In this document: positions 1 through 7,459 of the stretch, one piece after another | Layout of the letters: the number at the start of each line of letters is the position of its first letter | How positions within the stretch are numbered: position 1 is the first letter of the stretch | Notes under the pieces: model-generated | The model's database searches: none | The model's input: only the letters and a program-made list of their open reading frames with translations | What the model was told of the DNA's origin: nothing | DNA from: a virus | Strand: one strand, 5' to 3' | DNA: 64,000 nt | IMG/VR virus record: IMGVR_UViG_3300001683_000016 | Span: 51,555-115,554 of that record | Translations under genes and position numbers: made by a program

Positions 1-29
1 AGATATTTTTCAAAATAGAAGGTAAGTGA
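1..29 (+). CDS. 3' end of an upstream gene (partial)
   Basis: Reading from base 3, an open frame encodes the tail IFFKIEGK and stops with TGA at 27-29, directly abutting the ATG at 30. This tight spacing matches the rest of the window, so it is probably the C-terminus of an upstream structural gene. The fragment is too short to identify, and a chance open frame cannot be excluded. Confidence 0.4.
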
Positions 30-257
30 ATGAGTGCTTTCACAAAATCTTGGCTATTTCTCAAAACCGAGCCAATTGATATGCAGCAAGGCTCAGATGG
101 AACTTGGCGTGCACCTCAGGAAGATATAACACCAGAAAAAAAATTGTGGCAACAAATCCAAGCAAGAAACGCACAGGCTAGGCAAAACTTGCAGAAACCT
201 GCACAAGTAGCACAACCTAAACCTACACCACAACCGGGGTATTCAGGATGGATGTAA
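30..257 (+). CDS. small protein with N-terminal FTKSW motif
   Basis: 75 aa, function unknown. The ATG is preceded by GAAGGTAAGTGA. Residues 4-12 (FTKSWLFLK) are the first copy of a nine-residue motif that recurs in the next two genes, in the protein at 8555 and in a 13-codon minigene at 28668. The remainder is polar and Gln/Pro-rich, ending in KPTPQPGYSGWM, and is probably disordered. The next gene starts one base after the stop, so the two are likely co-translated. A role as a small virion or assembly-partner protein is inference only. Confidence 0.7.
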   Translation: MSAFTKSWLFLKTEPIDMQQGSDGTWRAPQEDITPEKKLWQQIQARNAQARQNLQKPAQVAQPKPTPQPGYSGWM

Positions 258-258
258 A

Positions 259-3141
259 ATGGTATTCAATAAATCTTGGAACTATTTGAAATCAATAAGC
301 GATTGGTCGTCTACTGATAGTTTATATGGTAATGAGTATGAAGATGAACCTAGTATAGAAAGAAGAAATACTCCAACTATGGATAACTCGTATCAAAAAA
401 TCTTACCTCAAGATGACCCAAGATTAGATTATAGAACTGGTTGGAAAGGTGTAGAACCCGTTAGGGCTATTCGTGTACAATCAAATCATCGAAAGGCAGG
501 TCAACCCGTACCTCAAGACGGCTCTAATATAAATTATGAACAAGGTGACCCAAAGTTACCGCCAAAGATTCCTGAGATACCTGATGACGATGACCCTGTT
601 TGGGATGACCCCGACTCACGATGGAGTAAAGACCCCAAATCGGGTTCAAGATATTATATGTCGGGTAAATATGAAGATGGTAAGTATATTTCTCGTAAAA
701 ACAAGCATTTTGTTGATTTGAAAAATGCAAAGGCTGGAACTTGGGCTGCAAACAATACTGTTGGGGATATTAATAATTTATATACTCATAACCAACCTGA
801 TAAGTTGGTCTATATTCGTGGGAGTCCCGATAAATATGGTAAAGTACACAGAAGGGATAGTGACGAAGCGGATGAAGGTTTAGCAGAAATGTTTATCGAA
901 CATAAAAAAGATATTTCACCTGAAAACCTTGTTGAAGTACCGTTAAAGACTCATTATAGAAACCAAACAAAAGATATGGGTACTCCTGACCTTGGGCATA
1001 ATAGACGCTCAAAAAGTGATAAAAGCGGGCGAGTTAGTCGTTGGAGTGATAAACCTGTACCTTGGGGCTACAGCCACAAGAAAAAGGGCGAACCAATGGA
1101 CATAGCCTTCCAGTTGCTCAAGATGTCTGCTGATGAAGCAGATGAGTTGGAAGAGCAAATGCTTTCTGATATGGAAAGAGGGACCAGTAATCCACGCTCA
1201 CGAAGAAAACAGCGAAGTATGGGCGAAAGGGAATCAAAGGCATCTATCCATAATTTTCCCGGTTCATCATCTCGTAGAGAAATGTGGGATGAAAAGCAGA
1301 AAGAAAGAGACTGGGAACGATGGGGAAAGAGACATGCTGAAGATAAAGCAATTGCAGGAAAAGACCTACCCTCATATCATGGGTTTGGTAGCGATAGGCT
1401 AAGAGAAATCCATCCGGGTGATAGAGGGAACGATTTCTCATCTATGAAACCGGGAAAATATGAGTTTGACGGTGTAGGTAGGGAAGAAAGACCCATACCT
1501 TTTGAGCCGGGTGATAACCTTATGGAGTGGTTACAGCCCGGATACAACGAATCTAACAACCTAAGACTATTCAGGGATAAGGATGACTCTAAACATGAGT
1601 GGCAACCAAAACCGTGGACAACAAGTGGCCCTATCAATCATGTTCCCGAAACCCAAGAATGGGTAAACAACCCTTTTGATGAAGAACCAACTTTTCACGG
1701 GATACCATTCAATGAAGATACGGGTTTCACAACAGGTGAACCAATGGACATAGCCTTCCAGTTGCTCAAGGGAAAGACAAGGCAATCTACTCTTTGGGGT
1801 TACGACCCAAAAATGGTAGAGAACTTACTCGCAGAAGATAACAGTAATATTTTCATCGCCGCTAAACCCGGAAACGATGATATGCCCGATGATGAACAAA
1901 ATGAGCGTTCGGATAAAATGCTACAAGACCTCGCCGCACTCAAAGAGGAACATGGTCACTTCGATATAACCAGTGCCACAGGTAGAGCGCAGTGGGACGC
2001 AGAACCATCTTTCATGCTCACTAACGTGCCTGATAGTGCAAGGGATTCCATTAATGAGATAGCGGAAAGATACGGTCAGGAATCCATGGGAATCTCGGAA
2101 AAGGGGGAGAAAGGGGTGAACTACGTTACACCGGAGGGGGAGGTAAAGGACAAGTTCAGTAGTATGGAGATGCAGGAAAAACCGGAGTACTCTACAGATT
2201 TTCCGAGTAGTCAGAGGCTGGCTTTTACGGGTTGGCAGGAAGCAAATAAGGCTAATCCAATGCACATAGCCTTCCAGTTGCTCAAGGGTTGGGCAGGTGG
2301 TGTTAGAGGTATAGGTAATAATGCCACGGACAACATTTATCATTATCCACACGAATTAGATTACGGCGCGATAGACGAATATATGGGTGAGAATCCTGAT
2401 GCTACTCTCGGTAGTATGGTAACGCCGTATCTACAAGGACAGTTTACAAATAATCCTCCTCTCTTTCCAGAATTAAGCACAAATCCGCCAACCTATCAAA
2501 GTGAAAGACCTACTCAATTACAAAGCACAGTTCCGGCACCTTTTCCACAAACCCCCGAACAATCTAAAGGTGTTCAAAATCTCATTGATGATGGATTTGA
2601 AAACTATGAATCTAGAGATAGAACGAGAAAACCCCATTACGATAGCATGAATAATGCAGTCAGAGTATTATCTAGAAATTTAAGAAGAAACCCTGCATAC
2701 AATTTTACGCCGCCGGGACGATTACGAGGCACTAAGGGACAGGGCGGTAGAAGTAGGCAAATGCAGAACATGAAACTAAGAAGTTTGTTAGATACTCCTG
2801 TATCTCAAAGTATGGCAGAGATGAACATACCGAAACAAGGAATACCAATTGCGGCAGGCGAACCAATGAACATAGCCTTCCAATTGCTCAAAGAGCGCAA
2901 GTCACCAGCAGCATTTGCTCACAAGTTAGAGTATGACAAGCAATATCAAAAGACACCTAAGCGCGTAAAGTACCGTGAGCAATTAAACGCAGAGCGTAGG
3001 AAGCGTGGCATATACGGTAAGGGTGGTGCGGATGTTAGCCACACACAAGGTGGTAAACTCACTCTTGAAAGCGCACATGCTAATAGAGCAAGACATTTCA
3101 AAAACAAAGGCACTCTCCGCAGGGTCAAGGTGAAAAAATGA
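259..3141 (+). CDS. 960-aa hydrophilic protein with five copies of a repeated helix motif
   Basis: Unknown function. The N-terminus (MVFNKSWNYLK) carries one motif copy. Four more lie inside at residues 280-288, 496-504, 668-676 and 870-878, mostly as (G)EPM[DN]IAFQLLK. They divide the chain into polar, Pro/Gly/Asp-rich segments of about 170-220 residues that look disordered. After the last copy comes a basic module (about 880-960) with REQLNAERRKRGIYGKGG, then D-V-S-H, L-E-S and N-R-A-R, resembling small basic phage proteins I cannot name. No membrane segment or enzyme motif is visible. The motifs could be docking or packaging signals, or cleavage sites that release segments. The 3' end overlaps the next gene by four bases (ATGA). 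Confidence 0.85.
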   Translation: MVFNKSWNYLKSISDWSSTDSLYGNEYEDEPSIERRNTPTMDNSYQKILPQDDPRLDYRTGWKGVEPVRAIRVQSNHRKAGQPVPQDGSNINYEQGDPKLPPKIPEIPDDDDPVWDDPDSRWSKDPKSGSRYYMSGKYEDGKYISRKNKHFVDLKNAKAGTWAANNTVGDINNLYTHNQPDKLVYIRGSPDKYGKVHRRDSDEADEGLAEMFIEHKKDISPENLVEVPLKTHYRNQTKDMGTPDLGHNRRSKSDKSGRVSRWSDKPVPWGYSHKKKGEPMDIAFQLLKMSADEADELEEQMLSDMERGTSNPRSRRKQRSMGERESKASIHNFPGSSSRREMWDEKQKERDWERWGKRHAEDKAIAGKDLPSYHGFGSDRLREIHPGDRGNDFSSMKPGKYEFDGVGREERPIPFEPGDNLMEWLQPGYNESNNLRLFRDKDDSKHEWQPKPWTTSGPINHVPETQEWVNNPFDEEPTFHGIPFNEDTGFTTGEPMDIAFQLLKGKTRQSTLWGYDPKMVENLLAEDNSNIFIAAKPGNDDMPDDEQNERSDKMLQDLAALKEEHGHFDITSATGRAQWDAEPSFMLTNVPDSARDSINEIAERYGQESMGISEKGEKGVNYVTPEGEVKDKFSSMEMQEKPEYSTDFPSSQRLAFTGWQEANKANPMHIAFQLLKGWAGGVRGIGNNATDNIYHYPHELDYGAIDEYMGENPDATLGSMVTPYLQGQFTNNPPLFPELSTNPPTYQSERPTQLQSTVPAPFPQTPEQSKGVQNLIDDGFENYESRDRTRKPHYDSMNNAVRVLSRNLRRNPAYNFTPPGRLRGTKGQGGRSRQMQNMKLRSLLDTPVSQSMAEMNIPKQGIPIAAGEPMNIAFQLLKERKSPAAFAHKLEYDKQYQKTPKRVKYREQLNAERRKRGIYGKGGADVSHTQGGKLTLESAHANRARHFKNKGTLRRVKVKK
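1087..1122 (+). repeat. 36-bp EPMDIAFQLLK-coding repeat, copy 1
   Basis: The 36-bp unit encodes GEPMDIAFQLLK at residues 277-288. Copies 1 and 2 differ by one base, a synonymous third position. Confidence 0.9.
1735..1770 (+). repeat. 36-bp EPMDIAFQLLK-coding repeat, copy 2
   Basis: Encodes GEPMDIAFQLLK at residues 493-504. It is nearly base-identical to copy 1 while the flanking DNA is unrelated. Confidence 0.9.
2251..2286 (+). repeat. 36-bp repeat, copy 3 (ANPMHIAFQLLK)
   Basis: Encodes a variant with A-N for G-E and His for Asp. The last 19 bases (ATAGCCTTCCAGTTGCTCAAG minus its first two) match copies 1 and 2 exactly. Confidence 0.85.
2857..2892 (+). repeat. 36-bp repeat, copy 4 (GEPMNIAFQLLK)
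   Basis: Encodes GEPMNIAFQLLK at residues 867-878. It differs from copy 1 at only a few bases and precedes the basic C-terminal module. Confidence 0.85.
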
Positions 3142-3509
3142 GTAATTATCCGTCATACCCAACGACACCTCCTAAAAAATGTGAATATTGTAATGGTGCT
3201 GGAATTATTGACCCTTATGGTGATGAAGAGGATGTGGCTCAGGCTGACCCAAGATATCCACATGAAACATGTTGGAAGTGCAAAGGAACAGGTATACAGA
3301 CAGAATGGTCATTTAACCCATATATGCCTTCTTTCCACCCCCCTTCTTTCCCCCCCCCTTCTTTCCACCCCCCTTCTTACCACGCCCCTCCCCCGTCCAA
3401 AATGGAATTAGGAGAGCCAACAATTAATTTTGACCCTGAATGGCAAGAAATGAATAAAAGTTCTAGTGTTGCATTTTCATTAGCGTGGAACTTACTTAAA
3501 TCAGAATAA
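3138..3509 (+). CDS. DnaJ-type zinc-ribbon protein with Pro repeats and C-terminal motif
   Basis: 123 aa. Two CxxCxGxG knuckles (C15/C18 and C45/C48) match half of a DnaJ-type cysteine-rich zinc domain, so one Zn2+ is probably bound. There is no J domain. Residues about 63-88 are Pro/Ser/Phe/His repeats (PPSFH type) coded by a long C/T-only stretch with a nine-C run. The last residues (F113-K121, FSLAWNLLK) are a C-terminal copy of the window's nine-residue motif. It is translationally coupled to the 960-aa protein (ATGA overlap), suggesting they act together. A large palindrome follows the stop. The zinc role follows from the family; anything further is inference. Confidence 0.8.
   Translation: MSNYPSYPTTPPKKCEYCNGAGIIDPYGDEEDVAQADPRYPHETCWKCKGTGIQTEWSFNPYMPSFHPPSFPPPSFHPPSYHAPPPSKMELGEPTINFDPEWQEMNKSSSVAFSLAWNLLKSE
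3327..3397 (+). repeat. polypyrimidine tract with C9 run
   Basis: About 70 bases that are almost only C and T on this strand, built from CTTTCCACCCCCC-like units, with nine C in a row at 3350-3358. It encodes PPSFH repeats. Such tracts are prone to slippage and can form triplex or i-motif structures. Confidence 0.8.
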
Positions 3510-3510
3510 A

Positions 3511-3594
3511 CTGTCCGATAATTCCGATTGTACGTCTATACAAATATACATAATATTACTTGTATATAGACAATACATTAGATTATTCGGACAG
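3511..3594. repeat. 84-bp imperfect palindrome with TAATATTAC in the loop
   Basis: Outer arms CTGTCCGATAAT (3511-3522) and ATTATTCGGACAG (3582-3594) pair with one bulge. Inner arms GTCTATACAA (3534-3543) and TTGTATATAGAC (3560-3571) also pair, and TATACA/TGTATA can close a loop of TAATATTACT at 3551-3560. It lies in the largest intergenic gap of the window, between the motif-protein genes and the membrane/GTPase cluster. It may be a terminator, an operator or an origin. TAATATTAC is the nick-site nonamer of geminivirus rolling-circle origins, but no Rep gene is in the window. Confidence 0.8.
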
Positions 3595-3641
3595 CCAACC
3601 CTTAAGATGACCCCCACTGTGGGCTAACACGAGGTCACAGC
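3561..3641 (+). promoter_or_regulatory. possible promoter and operator before the membrane/GTPase cluster
   Basis: TGTATATA (3561-3568) in the right arm of the palindrome could serve as an archaeal TATA box. A second small dyad, CCCACTGTGGG, lies at 3613-3623. A Shine-Dalgarno-like GAGGT precedes the ATG at 3642. This is the clearest place in the first 12 kb for a new transcript to begin. No BRE is convincing. Confidence 0.3.
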
Positions 3642-4298
3642 ATGAGCAGAGATGTAGGGGATACAAACGAAATGAAAATGACAGGGTTGATTTTATCTCA
3701 ATCGGCCTTAGTTGGATTAGCAATAGGAGTATATAGTTCGGGTTTATGGATGCCCGCAGGTTCAAGTGCAAGTTCAACAATAGATGGTATGACTTATGCG
3801 ATGGGTGCGCTTGCAGTTCAAACAATAGCATATTATTTGTTTAAGATGTTCTTTGAACAGTCTATGAAAGAGAAAGTGGAAGTTGCAGAATTACAAAGAA
3901 ACAGGCAGAATATGTATAGACAGCAGCAAATGGGCTTTGACCAACGTAGAGTAGATTTAGAATTGAGACAAATGGAACTGCAATTAGAAAACGAATTACG
4001 TATGATGCATGAAGACCCTAACAGAGTATTAGATAATAATTTTAATAGCGGTGCAGTTAGTGCTGGTGTTCAAGGTGACTATCATAATACCTTCAACCCC
4101 GGACTTGTACCTGTGCATGGTGCAAAAAATGAGGTACCAATGAATCTTGGACTTACTAGTACACAGGAAGCAGTTGACTCAATGGCTCACTCCAATTTAC
4201 CGCCACGCAGTTTACCTATACCGCCAAGAGACGGACAACCTACAACACAGCGTTTGAAGAAAGATGGTACGCCGGATTTAAGATATAGAGCATCGTGA
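3642..4298 (+). CDS. two-TM membrane protein with coiled coil
   Basis: 218 aa. Two hydrophobic segments (about 13-33 and 50-70) are followed by a charged heptad-rich helix (about 74-125, rich in Gln/Glu/Arg and starting KEKVEVAELQRNRQ), then a disordered Pro-rich tail. This suggests a membrane hairpin with a long coiled coil on one side. It is the first gene after the palindrome and probably heads an operon with the next small TM protein and the GTPase. Unknown family. It may be a partner of the GTPase or a virion or host-envelope component. Confidence 0.75.
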   Translation: MSRDVGDTNEMKMTGLILSQSALVGLAIGVYSSGLWMPAGSSASSTIDGMTYAMGALAVQTIAYYLFKMFFEQSMKEKVEVAELQRNRQNMYRQQQMGFDQRRVDLELRQMELQLENELRMMHEDPNRVLDNNFNSGAVSAGVQGDYHNTFNPGLVPVHGAKNEVPMNLGLTSTQEAVDSMAHSNLPPRSLPIPPRDGQPTTQRLKKDGTPDLRYRAS

Positions 4299-4309
4299 GG
4301 TAGACCGAT

Positions 4310-4597
4310 ATGGTACTACCCGGACAACTAATTCCCTCTCCGTTGCGTATATTTCGTAATATTGGTGATGATTCGGTCGAAGAAACTCTTAGAGCAATGC
4401 ATTTAGCAAATACTGTAGATAATACTTATGAATGGGGACTTGGTTGGATTAGAACAATAGTCGTATCTATTGTTGCTGTTATGTCTGTGTCTGCTATGGA
4501 AGCGAACTCAGATTGGAATCTTTGGGAATTAACAGTAGAATGGTGGTATCAAAAAGTAGCAGATTTTGGTTCTTGGATTACTAATAAGTTTAGTTGA
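4310..4597 (+). CDS. small single-TM protein
   Basis: 95 aa. A hydrophobic segment at about 45-62 (IRTIVVSIVAVMSVSA) is followed by a Trp-rich C-terminus (WNLWELTVEWWYQKVADFGSW) that could lie along a membrane surface. The start has a GAGGTAG Shine-Dalgarno. It sits between the two-TM protein and the GTPase with 11-base gaps on each side, so it is very likely in the same transcript. Function unknown. Confidence 0.7.
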   Translation: MVLPGQLIPSPLRIFRNIGDDSVEETLRAMHLANTVDNTYEWGLGWIRTIVVSIVAVMSVSAMEANSDWNLWELTVEWWYQKVADFGSWITNKFS

Positions 4598-4608
4598 GTT
4601 GATGCTTA

Positions 4609-5325
4609 GTGGTCGCTGCGAGTGGTAGTGTATTAGTAGGCGTGGCCTTGTATGGTAAACAAGCATACAATAATTGGAAATCTCGAAGAGTAGGGATTTA
4701 TGGTGCAACTATGGTTGGTAAGACAACTTTAGACAAATATATGACTACTCCGGGCGAAATGGAAGAAATACCTGAACATGAAAGAACCACGCATTTTAAG
4801 TTGGTTACTCGCTATATACTTCCTAAACCTACTCGTAAAAGAGTTCGCTGGGAAGGTGAAAGGAGGGTTATTCATTCTGCCGACATAGGTGGCGAAGAGC
4901 GTTTTTGGAATCTTTGGATTGATGATATGGTAACTAGACAATGTGAATACGTTATATTCATGTTTGATGATAGAGCGTTTCAAGGAGGGGATGAGGCTTT
5001 ACAGCAAGTAGGAGGTTTTAGATTCTTAGTTGATAGTATAATAAATAGAAATTATAGGTATAGAAACTGGAAGAGTTGGAGAAGGGGTAAGAGGTATGTG
5101 CCTAAGATGATATTACTAGTTGCAAATAAAGCAGATAGATATTTTGATGCTAAAGCGGCACAGTTATGGAGAGAGGGTAGAATTGGAGAACATAAGATAT
5201 TTGACCCTTTTAGAGAAGACCTAATTAGATTACAAAAAGCAGGTGTACCAACGCGCCGTTCATTCATGGCAACACGTATAGGGTGGAACGTTGAGAACAC
5301 ATTATTAGAGATGATAGATTACTGA
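4609..5325 (+). CDS. membrane-anchored Ras-like small GTPase
   Basis: 238 aa, GTG start. A short hydrophobic N-terminus (about 5-16) looks like a membrane anchor. A full set of G motifs follows. G1 is G32-A-T-M-V-G37-K38-T39. A candidate G2 Thr is at T60/T61. G3 is D92-I-G-G95-E-E-R-F, like Arf/Rab DxxG. G4 is N173-K-A-D176. A candidate G5 is SFMAT near the C-terminus. Nucleotide-binding residues are intact, so it should bind GTP. Compared with Ras it has extra basic residues before G3 and an Arg/Trp-rich stretch at about 147-162. Its neighbours are membrane proteins, suggesting a switch at the cell membrane. Small GTPases of this kind are unusual in tailed viruses. An MglA- or Arf-like origin is possible, and the effectors are unknown. 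Confidence 0.85.
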   Translation: MVAASGSVLVGVALYGKQAYNNWKSRRVGIYGATMVGKTTLDKYMTTPGEMEEIPEHERTTHFKLVTRYILPKPTRKRVRWEGERRVIHSADIGGEERFWNLWIDDMVTRQCEYVIFMFDDRAFQGGDEALQQVGGFRFLVDSIINRNYRYRNWKSWRRGKRYVPKMILLVANKADRYFDAKAAQLWREGRIGEHKIFDPFREDLIRLQKAGVPTRRSFMATRIGWNVENTLLEMIDY

Positions 5326-5368
5326 CCTCAAAAGTGACCTTTTTAATGTGGTAGGGTGTGGGAACGAC

Positions 5369-5548
5369 ATGGCGAAGGGGGCGACGACGACTGCATTAGT
5401 TTCCACAGGAGGCTCTAGTAATTCACTTAGAACTACTATACCTATGTGGATTGTGGAACAATTTGGTTTGTCTGCTGGCTCTAAAATAGAATGGACTTTA
5501 GAAGTTAAAAATGGGGAAATGTCTATTTCAGTATGCCCACAGGAGTGA
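5369..5548 (+). CDS. AbrB/MazE-like (SpoVT-AbrB) protein
   Basis: 59 aa from ATG 5369 (an in-frame GTG lies at 5348). The core SLRTTIPMWIVEQFGLSAG followed by SKIEWTLEVKNGEMSISV fits the swapped-hairpin AbrB fold: a beta strand, a TIPxWIVEQ helix, the GLxxGSKIEW turn and a final strand pair. AbrB-type proteins dimerise and bind DNA, often as transcription regulators or antitoxins, and archaea carry many. No toxin partner lies beside it. It could regulate the nearby palindrome-associated promoter; that link is inference. Confidence 0.7.
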   Translation: MAKGATTTALVSTGGSSNSLRTTIPMWIVEQFGLSAGSKIEWTLEVKNGEMSISVCPQE

Positions 5549-5553
5549 TATAT

Positions 5554-6522
5554 ATGGTAATGGGTATGAATCCTTTTAATAATTCGCAACAACCAAATCT
5601 TGGGCAAGTAAACGACGCTACATTAATGGCATTATCTCAACAAGGAAATCCGAATTTCTCTCATGCTGCCCTATTAGAACAAGCATCAGCACAACAGCAA
5701 ATGCAAAGGATGGCAACAGAAAAAAATATAGAAGTACCTAAGGTAAACTTTTATCCTTCTCGTCATGCTAATCCATATAAAGCAAGAAAACAAGATATTA
5801 ATCAAGCATACAAACTCTTGGCTCCTACAAAACGTGCTTTTTTTGACCCTAGGAGATTATTTCGCCATAGTAAATATATGTATAATAAAGATACTGCTGT
5901 GTGTTGTGTAGATGGTTGTAATGTAAAACAATTAATACAACACGATAATCTGTATGCTAGAATAACTGATGAAGAAAGTGGTAGAACACTTTGGGATATG
6001 TATTGGCAGAATCCAGTTACTGGAGAGCCTGAAGCGTTTATTGCTAGAGAGGGCGTAACTAGCGGTCGTAAAATGAGGGCTACATATTGTCCTGAGCATT
6101 TACATTTGTATCATTTGTTATGTAGGTGGGAGGACCAACAAGATGTTGAAGATGAAATGAAACCTAGTCGCTTCCGTGATAAAATAAAAAGAGGAGTTAG
6201 TATAGTCACAGTACCGATATCCACTGTCACTGGTGTTGATACAGGACCATCTCACCCCATGATTACAAAATACGAAAGTTTCTTTGCTGAAATATCAGCA
6301 GATGCTAGAGGTAGTAACGGTATTAGTATGCAACATTATACTAATCCGGTTACTGGAGATAACGATATAACAACTATAACATTTGATATGAGAATGTTCC
6401 AAAAAGAATTAATGGAAATGAATCAGCCAAATCCAGCGTTTCAGGATATTCTAAACCAACAGGCTCAAGTTCTCGCCCCCGCTCCGACGATACCGGAAGC
6501 AGTAATGGAGGGTATGCAATGA
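5554..6522 (+). CDS. 322-aa putative zinc-binding protein in the GTPase cluster
   Basis: The ATG at 5554 is chosen because AGGAG (5541-5545) lies eight bases upstream; an in-frame ATG at 5533 lacks such a site. The N-terminus (about 1-50) is Gln/Asn-rich. C117-C118-x3-C122 and C179-P-E-H182 could form one zinc site. A hydrophilic middle and a Met/Gln/Pro-rich end follow. I do not recognise the family. It overlaps the next gene by four bases (ATGA), placing it in the same unit as the membrane proteins. It could be a soluble scaffold or effector of the cluster. Confidence 0.7.
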   Translation: MVMGMNPFNNSQQPNLGQVNDATLMALSQQGNPNFSHAALLEQASAQQQMQRMATEKNIEVPKVNFYPSRHANPYKARKQDINQAYKLLAPTKRAFFDPRRLFRHSKYMYNKDTAVCCVDGCNVKQLIQHDNLYARITDEESGRTLWDMYWQNPVTGEPEAFIAREGVTSGRKMRATYCPEHLHLYHLLCRWEDQQDVEDEMKPSRFRDKIKRGVSIVTVPISTVTGVDTGPSHPMITKYESFFAEISADARGSNGISMQHYTNPVTGDNDITTITFDMRMFQKELMEMNQPNPAFQDILNQQAQVLAPAPTIPEAVMEGMQ

Positions 6523-7172
6523 CTATGGGATGGAACAATCAACAACCTGCTTCTAATGCATTAAATCTTAGTCAAACGGGTGCACCGAGTATGCAATATG
6601 GTAGTCCACAACCTAATTATTTACCGCCACAACAAGGTTGGTATGGTCAACAACAACAACCTTCATTTTTTAATTCTATGTTTGCTGGTGCTACTGGACA
6701 AGACCCATATAATCAACAAGCGATATTACCTCCGAGTGAAACTGAGATTTTGATGACTATGTTGAATACCTCTTATCCGGTAGAAAGATTTCTTCAAAGT
6801 TCAATCTTCCCTATGTTATTAGAGGTTATTAGTCAAATTACTACATTTTCATTACTGAATGTAATTAAAAATGCAAGTTATAACTTTGATGAAGAGAATG
6901 GTGTTTTTACATTAGATACTGCTAGTTTACCAACTGAATTACAAACTATGAGTTCAGAAAATATAATGTCACAAATGAACTCTATGACTAATATGATTAA
7001 TCAAACAGTTTCAAATGCAGATACACAAAGACAGCAAACAATGCAAAATGCTCAACAAAGTATGTTACAAAGTCAATTGACTAATGCGCTTGCTGACCCC
7101 GGTATGTTAAATAATGTAGCACAAGGTAGTGGTACTTTCTTCCGTAATTTTATAACTGGGGGTAGAACATAA
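6519..7172 (+). CDS. Gln/Asn/Pro-rich protein with a hydrophobic middle
   Basis: 217 aa. Residues 1-65 are low-complexity Gln/Pro/Tyr/Asn, resembling prion-like sequences. Residues about 88-118 are hydrophobic (SSIFPMLLEVISQITTFSLL), perhaps a membrane or oligomerisation helix. Residues 140-195 are a Gln/Met/Asn-rich helix of coiled-coil type. Starts of flanking genes overlap (ATGA before, ATAATG after), showing translational coupling. Function unknown. The composition suggests self-assembly. Confidence 0.7.
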   Translation: MTMGWNNQQPASNALNLSQTGAPSMQYGSPQPNYLPPQQGWYGQQQQPSFFNSMFAGATGQDPYNQQAILPPSETEILMTMLNTSYPVERFLQSSIFPMLLEVISQITTFSLLNVIKNASYNFDEENGVFTLDTASLPTELQTMSSENIMSQMNSMTNMINQTVSNADTQRQQTMQNAQQSMLQSQLTNALADPGMLNNVAQGSGTFFRNFITGGRT

Positions 7173-7441
7173 TGTTAGGTAGTAATGGTTCTAGTAATTT
7201 TGGTATGCCTGTACCAAAACAATTAGCAGATATGTCAATACATATGCTTGCTCCAAAGAGAGAAGTAATTGTAGATATGGTGATGGTACAATTAATTAGC
7301 GCTATACTTATTTTTATGGGTATTCTAATATTCAAAAATAACGATATTAACCAAGGGGAAATGTCTATGTATATGGTAGGAGTATTTTTATCCTTTATTC
7401 TCTTGACATCTATATATCAGCGAATAACGCGGTTTGTATAA
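7172..7441 (+). CDS. small two-TM membrane protein
   Basis: 89 aa. Two clear transmembrane segments, at about 36-54 (MVMVQLISAILIFMGILIF) and 65-83 (MYMVGVFLSFILLTSIY), are joined by a short polar loop. It ends the membrane/GTPase cluster. Length and topology resemble a holin, but no endolysin is visible in the window, so holin is only a possibility. Confidence 0.7.
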   Translation: MLGSNGSSNFGMPVPKQLADMSIHMLAPKREVIVDMVMVQLISAILIFMGILIFKNNDINQGEMSMYMVGVFLSFILLTSIYQRITRFV

Positions 7442-7459
7442 GCAAGGCTGATTAACCAT

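Noticed and set aside
1087-2892. CRISPR-like array of 36-bp repeats
   Set aside because: The repeats are in frame, encode a conserved peptide, and are spaced 500-650 bases apart with coding DNA between.
3511-3594. Confident rolling-circle replication origin
   Set aside because: The loop matches the nonamer, but no Rep gene or skew data are available and chance in AT-rich DNA is possible; kept only as a hypothesis.
4609-5325. Host-derived contamination
   Set aside because: The GTPase gene shares strand, spacing and codon style with its neighbours and sits within a continuous viral gene string.
7172-7441. Holin
   Set aside because: Topology fits, but no endolysin or lysis cassette is visible, and it belongs by spacing to the GTPase cluster.
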